Source: Kalaharituber pfeilii (taxonomy: Eukaryota; Ascomycota; Pezizomycetes; Pezizales; Pezizaceae). Taken from it: a stretch of 64,000 nucleotides of DNA. Location: NCBI GenBank assembly GCA_015179045.1, contig WHUZ01000038.1:62001-126000 (forward strand), given 5' to 3'. Positions 59,228-64,000 of the stretch are shown piece after piece (the first letter of the stretch is position 1; each line of letters opens with the position of its first letter). Made by a program: the position numbers and the translations under genes. Below the pieces are notes generated by a model. That model was not told the origin of the DNA. It saw only the letters and a list, made by a program, of their open reading frames with translations, and did no database searches.

Positions 59228-61622
59228 TCACATGAGCCAAGGGTGACTTAGTGCTGATTCAACTGTGATAACTTCCTCTAGTTTGGCTATAAACCGTCCG
59301 CCATTTCCCTGGTCAGGATCTTCATTAAGCAAGTAAGCAAATTCTTCCATCATAGCAATAGATCCATAGTCTCGTGGGTATGCATAGAAGCCGTCGTCCA
59401 GCTTGGGCCAGTAGGCTAACTGAAAAGCAACTGGGCCTTCCTTGGCAGCATGTTCTCAGTCAATGACCCGGATACGCCCATCAGCATCCTCCACAACATT
59501 TGTCCATCTGAGATCATGGTACACGAAATTATGGCGGTATAGCCAACTTAGGCCGTGCAAATAACTCGGATTGCTTTCCGGAGATCTGAAATGCTCCTAG
59601 GCAGGAAGGGGAATCCAACAGAAATGAGATAAAGACGAATCATGGACCTTCAAAATCTGGCCTGGCTTTCGAGGTTCACCATGTTCGCAGGCTTCTCATG
59701 AAAAATAAGGCAGTACAACTCTTTCAGATCATCCACAACCGAATACTCGCAATCCGCAGGGGCTTCTTTTAGTACAACTGAGGGGTAAACGACTTTATAA
59801 GAAACCATAGTATGAGGCACTCCACGTTCCAAGCTTCTCAGAATTGGCTGGTACCAGATTCTGGTGTGAGCTCTTCTCTTCCTCCCTAAACACCACCGTA
59901 CCCACCTGCTTCATTTTCCGAACTGTTATTATGCAGTCATAGCTTTCTGGTCGAAGAGACCTATGACGAGACGGCGTAGCAGCATCCACTCCTTGCACGC
60001 TGCCGGAAATCTTAAGCTAGCAAAATATAGGAGGCGCGGTCCGGCGGCGCAGATGGAGAAGCAGAAGCCCAAATAGAAAGGAGTGTCATGAGAAAGAAAT
60101 GTCTATTCTCCATGATTGCTTGATTGACGCTATCCATCCAATCCTACATACATGAGGGGAACTTTTCCATTATGTTATCCTCAAGCCCCATCCCAAGTCA
60201 ACAAGCCATATACAGCAGTCACGAACCATAGAATATGCCAGGCCAACTTCCTAAACAAAATGTTAAACTTTATTTTTGACCGAGGTGCCACAATATATTA
60301 GACAGGTTTTATACAAACCCTGAAATTTGCGGATAACTTAATTAGTAATCATGCTAAAACCCTGAGAGTGCGTCAGGTTTTGTAAGTTAGCCTGAAAACT
60401 CAGGAATTAACTACCGGTACACTACAAACGTTGTGATGTACGGTAGGTTGCGGCGTACTAGTCGCTGAATTAACAGCTGGAGATTGAGTAGTCCGTAGAG
60501 GGTGCCCACAACATCGTACTGGGATAGATTTTCTTGAGTAGATAGAGGAGTGCATTGGCTAATTTATCGTGTTTATTGGATGTAAATATCTTTAGAATTG
60601 AGTGTTGTGGGAATTTTATAGTCTTAAGGGTCAGTTTTCCGGATTTCGGAAGGGAAATTTTCAGGACTTGTTATAAATAAACACGTTGTTGCTAAGGTAA
60701 CGTATTTTTTTCCCAAACCCTGAAAAAGTTCGGGTTTTATAAAACCTCTCTAATGGTCACTACACTTGACGATTTTCATTGCTCAAGCTAACCATAGATG
60801 TTGGTTCCACTCGCTTTGGCTCCCTAGCATCTTCAACTTCTTGCAATATTGCTAGGATATAGCCAAATAGGGTACTGATATCCTGTCTAGGTTCTGCCGT
60901 AACTCTGACTTTAACCCCAGATGAGTTGATTTAGAATGGTGCCCCGTCGGCGTCAAGGATATAAACATTGTCGTTAACACGAAGGAACACCCGTTAGTCT
61001 CCCGTACTCACAATCCCGTAGAGTTGCTGTTGCTCGTAGGCTGGGTTCAAGTTCCCTTCACGTTTTTGATTCCTATTACCTTTCCTGCCTTGTAGTATGA
61101 GTACTTCTGCATCGTATTCATCTTGAGAAAGTTCCTTACTGCCGAGTCCAACAGAATCGAACATTGTGACACCCCCTGGTCAAAATCTCTCTGCTTGACT
61201 TCAGTAATCACAATTAGGGTACCTTTATATTCGACAGCATAATCTACTGGACCACTGTCCAGACTTCCAGAGATATACTTTTGCATTCCCGGTTTGAACT
61301 TCCCATCATACAAATAAATTACTTGCTTCAGAATTTCATAGACAAGCGCAAAACGGCCGCTTTCCTTCCCAGTCACTGTGCCCGGGGAGCTGGTTACGAG
61401 ACTACCCGAGGAGATCCTAAATAGCTTGCTGACTTCGTTCACTATGCGCGCTTGAATATTTCTTATATCTATATCCCTCCCACCTACATTCTCCCTACCA
61501 GCACATATAAATCCACTTACAGCTACTGGAGACCGTTTGAATTTAGGAAGATCGTCGCAGGACTCTGCCTCTATATGAAAGTGTGGTCTGAAGTCATTGA
61601 AAGTCCAGCTAGAAATGGCCTC
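59228..61622 (-). pseudogene. Crinkler-type nuclease plus protein-kinase-like gene, broken
   Basis: Minus-strand pieces in family order. Near 61.6-61.5 kb is an N-terminal segment ending at a GTAAGT donor. At 61047-61442 is a PD-(D/E)XK nuclease-like domain with GPVDY and VITEVKQ. At 60.76-61.02 kb is a middle region with two in-frame stops. A 450-bp MITE-like insertion occupies 60301-60750. At 59650-59998 are kinase-like N-terminal parts. At 59228-59560 is a kinase catalytic loop resembling HRD (YHDLRWTNVV), then RVID with a TGA directly after it, and a C-lobe ending at TGA 59228. REase plus kinase is an architecture known from Crinkler-type effector and conflict proteins, which are multicopy in some fungi. 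This copy has several stops, at least one frame shift and an insertion, so it is not functional. Confidence 0.68.
60301..60750. mobile_element. 450-bp MITE-like insertion
   Basis: The ends are imperfect inverted repeats. The left is GACAGGTTTTATACAAACCC and the right, read inverted, is GAGAGGTTTTATAAAACCCG. TA flanks both ends (60299-60300 and 60751-60752), giving a plausible TA target duplication. The interior is AT-rich and non-coding, with an internal word TCAGGTTTTGTAAG resembling the ends. It splits the nuclease-kinase relic. Confidence 0.62.
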
Positions 61623-63357
61623 TAAATTTAAATTAGAAGTAAATCAGTAGTAGATTGAGATCCGTGATCAGGACTCTAATAGTCAAGATGTCTACTAGCA
61701 AGCGGCAAGCATCCATACCAGCAACATACCCAGAAACAACAGACAACTTGGTTCAAACCAACCTCTAGCATTTAGTGACATAGCTGCTATTTGCTGAGCT
61801 GCTCAAGAAGTACTAGTGCGCAGGAGGCAAGGCCGTAGCAGGGGGGGTTGTATGGATTTCATTAGCCTCTTTTCATTAGGGCAAGAACATTTTGTATGTA
61901 GTTAAAAATAACTTCCTCTATTTTTGTTTTTGTTTTTTTTTTTTTTGTTTTTTTTCATTATGTACACTATTTGGTGCCATTTCATTATAGCGAGGCGAAA
62001 TTGCGTGGAGAGGGAAATCCGAGAGCGGTGTGTTTTTCACGATAGCCAGGTTCATTATAGCAAGGTCGGACTGTAGTGATACGGGCTACGGCTGGGTACC
62101 ACTAAAAGCGTAGTGGTACTTTCTGGTAGCCATTCCCAGTTAGTCGGCGACAACCCCTAGTGACAACCACTACTGCTACCAAATGGGGTAATGGTGTGGC
62201 CAACCAGGCTATGGTGTGAATGATGTGCCCTCTTGGTGACAGTGCTCTACTCCCTCTCCCTCATAATACTTACTACAGGCCTATGACAACTATTAAAATT
62301 ATCTATATGCTATTAGGTTAATTTGATATCACTAAATCAGAATCTACAGATGAAATTACAAAAAGTCAAAATCAAAAGATTCATGATCAAATTTGTTTTC
62401 CTCCGTGCCAAGCAAGACCTTATTATACCCTATTCTGACCACCATTCCGAAAAAATTGCGTCGGTTTTTTTTTTTTTTTTTTTTTATGTCCCTTTGTTTT
62501 ATCTCTTTTTTTGTGGAGAACGGATTATATATGGGAAAGTCCATATACGAACAAAGTAAGCCTATTCGAATGCGGTGGGGAAATTGTGATTTTGTGCAAA
62601 CAAATCTAAACTATCTATATGGATTTTTATTCGTTTCTTTTTCCTTTTTTCTGTACACATTTTGTTTGTTATTTTTTTTTCACCTCCCTATAGGTATAGA
62701 TCATATTCCGCATCGTACATGCACTGTCTTGTCTTCTTTCCTCTGTTTGTGGCCTTGCGAGGTATGGAAACCCCCGACAGGAACAATCAATCTCCCACTT
62801 ATATATGCATGACCCTGCGGACAATCTTTCAATATTTGTATATAAACAACTTCTGCACTTATCGTCGCTCTATTCGGATTTTTAGAGAGTCTATATCGGA
62901 ATTCCTGAGCCTTTTAAGGGGAGATCGAGTGTGTTCCTGTCAATCGCCACAGCCACTTGCCACATTCCACTGTTTTCCCCGCCACCTAGGCCTTCGAATA
63001 AATGAGCGTGCACAATGACTCCGACACCGCAAGGCTTTGTACCGTCCAAAGTGCATCGTTAAGGACGATTCCTTTAAGGTTGACTGCCTACAGCTTCAAA
63101 GCATTTCAAATCGGTCCAGGGAGCTTGTCAACTGACAGGTACAATATTGAAATTGTTTGGGTGGAGGTCCATTGGGCATGTTCTTACGGTACGCTGCATT
63201 GCGGTAGTCTGGTTGGTGATCTCAGGTTACTTCGTGAGGCTCTAATTCTCAAGCATTAAGATTCAAGTAGAAGAAACGCAATACCGTCGCCTTGGAAGAC
63301 AGAGATAAGAAAAGCAATTAACTTTCGAAAGACTGCAGACTATTATGATATTAAGTA
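61623..63357. other. Gene-poor region with decayed transposon sequence
   Basis: No gene was seen. It contains a solo Pogo-type terminus (separate entry), T-rich runs at 61918-61955 and 62466-62485, and otherwise AT-rich sequence. A 62-85 codon frame near 63002-63259 lacks motifs. Confidence 0.5.
61968..62075 (-). repeat. Solo Pogo/Fot1-type transposon terminus
   Basis: Read on the minus strand, the end is TACAGTCCGACCTTGCTATA followed by ATGAACCTGGCTATCGTG, then a second inner word CGCTATAATGAAATGGC. TACAGT-CGACCT-GCTATAATGAA ends with sub-repeats are typical of Pogo/Fot1-type elements inserting at TA. The opposite end was not found in the window, so this is a fragment. Confidence 0.6.
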
Positions 63358-63529
63358 CAGGTGACCCTGGCTATAATGAACCTCTTTCTAGTGAAGACCT
63401 GGCTATAGTGAAGGGATGGGCCAGATTCTCTGTGTACACAGGTAAAGAAAGTGCTCTTGCTATAGTGAAAACTGGTTAGTGAAGAAAAACGGTCGAATTT
63501 CTGGCCTTGATTATAGCCAGGGTCACCTG
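63358..63529. mobile_element. 172-bp Pogo-type MITE with TA duplication
   Basis: Perfect 19-bp inverted ends (CAGGTGACCCTGGCTATAA on the left; its reverse complement on the right) are flanked by TA on both sides (63356-63357 and 63530-63531). The inside repeats the word CTATAGTGAA/CTATAATGAA several times, which is also seen in the solo terminus at 62.05 kb, so the two belong to one family. It is too short for a transposase and must depend on one in trans. Confidence 0.88.
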
Positions 63530-64000
63530 TATTGTAAAAGACAAGCTTTGGCTATTCAATCGCTAGCTCCCTTTGAGCCAAGCATTATTGATATACTTCG
63601 TTCCTGTCAAAAACGAACTGCCAGTAGTATGAGAACAATGCTCATGCATAGGTACAGTAGTACTTAACTCTAAAGCTTTCAAATACTATACCGACGAATA
63701 AATAATTGCCTGGAATATATACGCTCCAACTGGGCCACTACATACGTAATTATGTCTCCTTAGCTTGAGCATATTGTTAGTTCTGGACCTTAAGGTTGAA
63801 TATTTCCGGTCGGCAATGGCCTGCTCATTGTTAGCGTAGGCGTCGCTGGGCTCGCGAGAGTGGCACTGAGGCGACTACGGTTTCGCGAAGGCAGCGAAGC
63901 GGACGGCAAAAGGTTACGCGAGAGCGTTAAGTGAGAGTTCAACTTAGAACACCGCTAGTGTCTTGATATCTTCTAGCTATCTATGATATCTTCTAGCTAT
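63530..64000. other. Right end of the window
   Basis: No gene was seen. The stretch 63838-63960 is GC-rich with repeated CGCGAGAG/GCGAAG words. The last 40 bp contain two copies of GATATCTTCTAGCTAT in tandem (63965-64000). Confidence 0.5.

Noticed and set aside
63838..63960. Ribosomal or tRNA-like GC-rich block at the window end
   Set aside because: It has no match to rRNA or tRNA features and only short repeated CGCGAGAG-like words; left as unexplained.

Overview
The window is nuclear DNA of a filamentous ascomycete fungus. Genes are split by short GT-AG introns (about 45-155 nt), branch points of the CTAAC/CTAAT type are visible, and the conserved proteins (IQGAP with CH and IQ domains, kinesin-8, Rtc1/WDR24, Dom34, eS19) are fungal in architecture. 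Long gene-poor stretches with transposon remains, a Crinkler-type nuclease-kinase relic and many simple repeats fit a repeat-rich genome of the Pezizomycetes (truffle/morel) kind. That class assignment is inference.

Layout. 0.2-2.9 kb: a ten-exon dihydroxy-acid dehydratase gene (-) with an 8-nt micro-exon. 3-9.9 kb: gene-poor. 10-14 kb: an alpha/beta hydrolase fused to a dual-specificity-type phosphatase (+), then ribosomal protein eS19 (+). 14-15.7 kb: a cluster of hexanucleotide microsatellites. 15.7-25.3 kb: a gene-dense GC-rich block with RTC1/WDR24 (+), a small acidic protein whose first coding exon is only ATG (-), a glycine-rich membrane protein (+), DOM34 (-) and a mitochondrial-looking Nudix hydrolase (+). 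25.3-36 kb: a repeat-rich island around a 5.5-kb element with perfect 103-bp terminal inverted repeats. It holds a decayed DUF6589 gene and a decayed RecQ-like helicase gene facing tail to tail, plus two kinds of tandem repeat. 37-47.3 kb: IQGAP and kinesin-8, both (+). 49.7-58.4 kb: a two-ZZ-finger protein (-), methionine sulfoxide reductase A (-) and an F-box-like Cys-rich protein (-), separated by gene-poor DNA. 59-64 kb: a broken nuclease-kinase gene interrupted by a 450-bp MITE-like insertion, a solo Pogo-type terminus and an intact 172-bp Pogo-type MITE.

The housekeeping genes cover branched-chain amino-acid synthesis, TORC1 nutrient control, ribosome function and rescue, oxidative repair, and cytokinesis or microtubule control. 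They look like ordinary synteny, not a pathway cluster. The most unusual object is the 28,557-34,056 element. Its pairing of a DUF6589 protein with a RecQ-like helicase between long TIRs suggests a transposon type that deserves a search.

A technical caution applies to the whole window. Six single-base deletions, five of them placeable in C or G runs, and one T9 insertion explain every frame break in otherwise intact genes, which points to sequence error and not pseudogenes.
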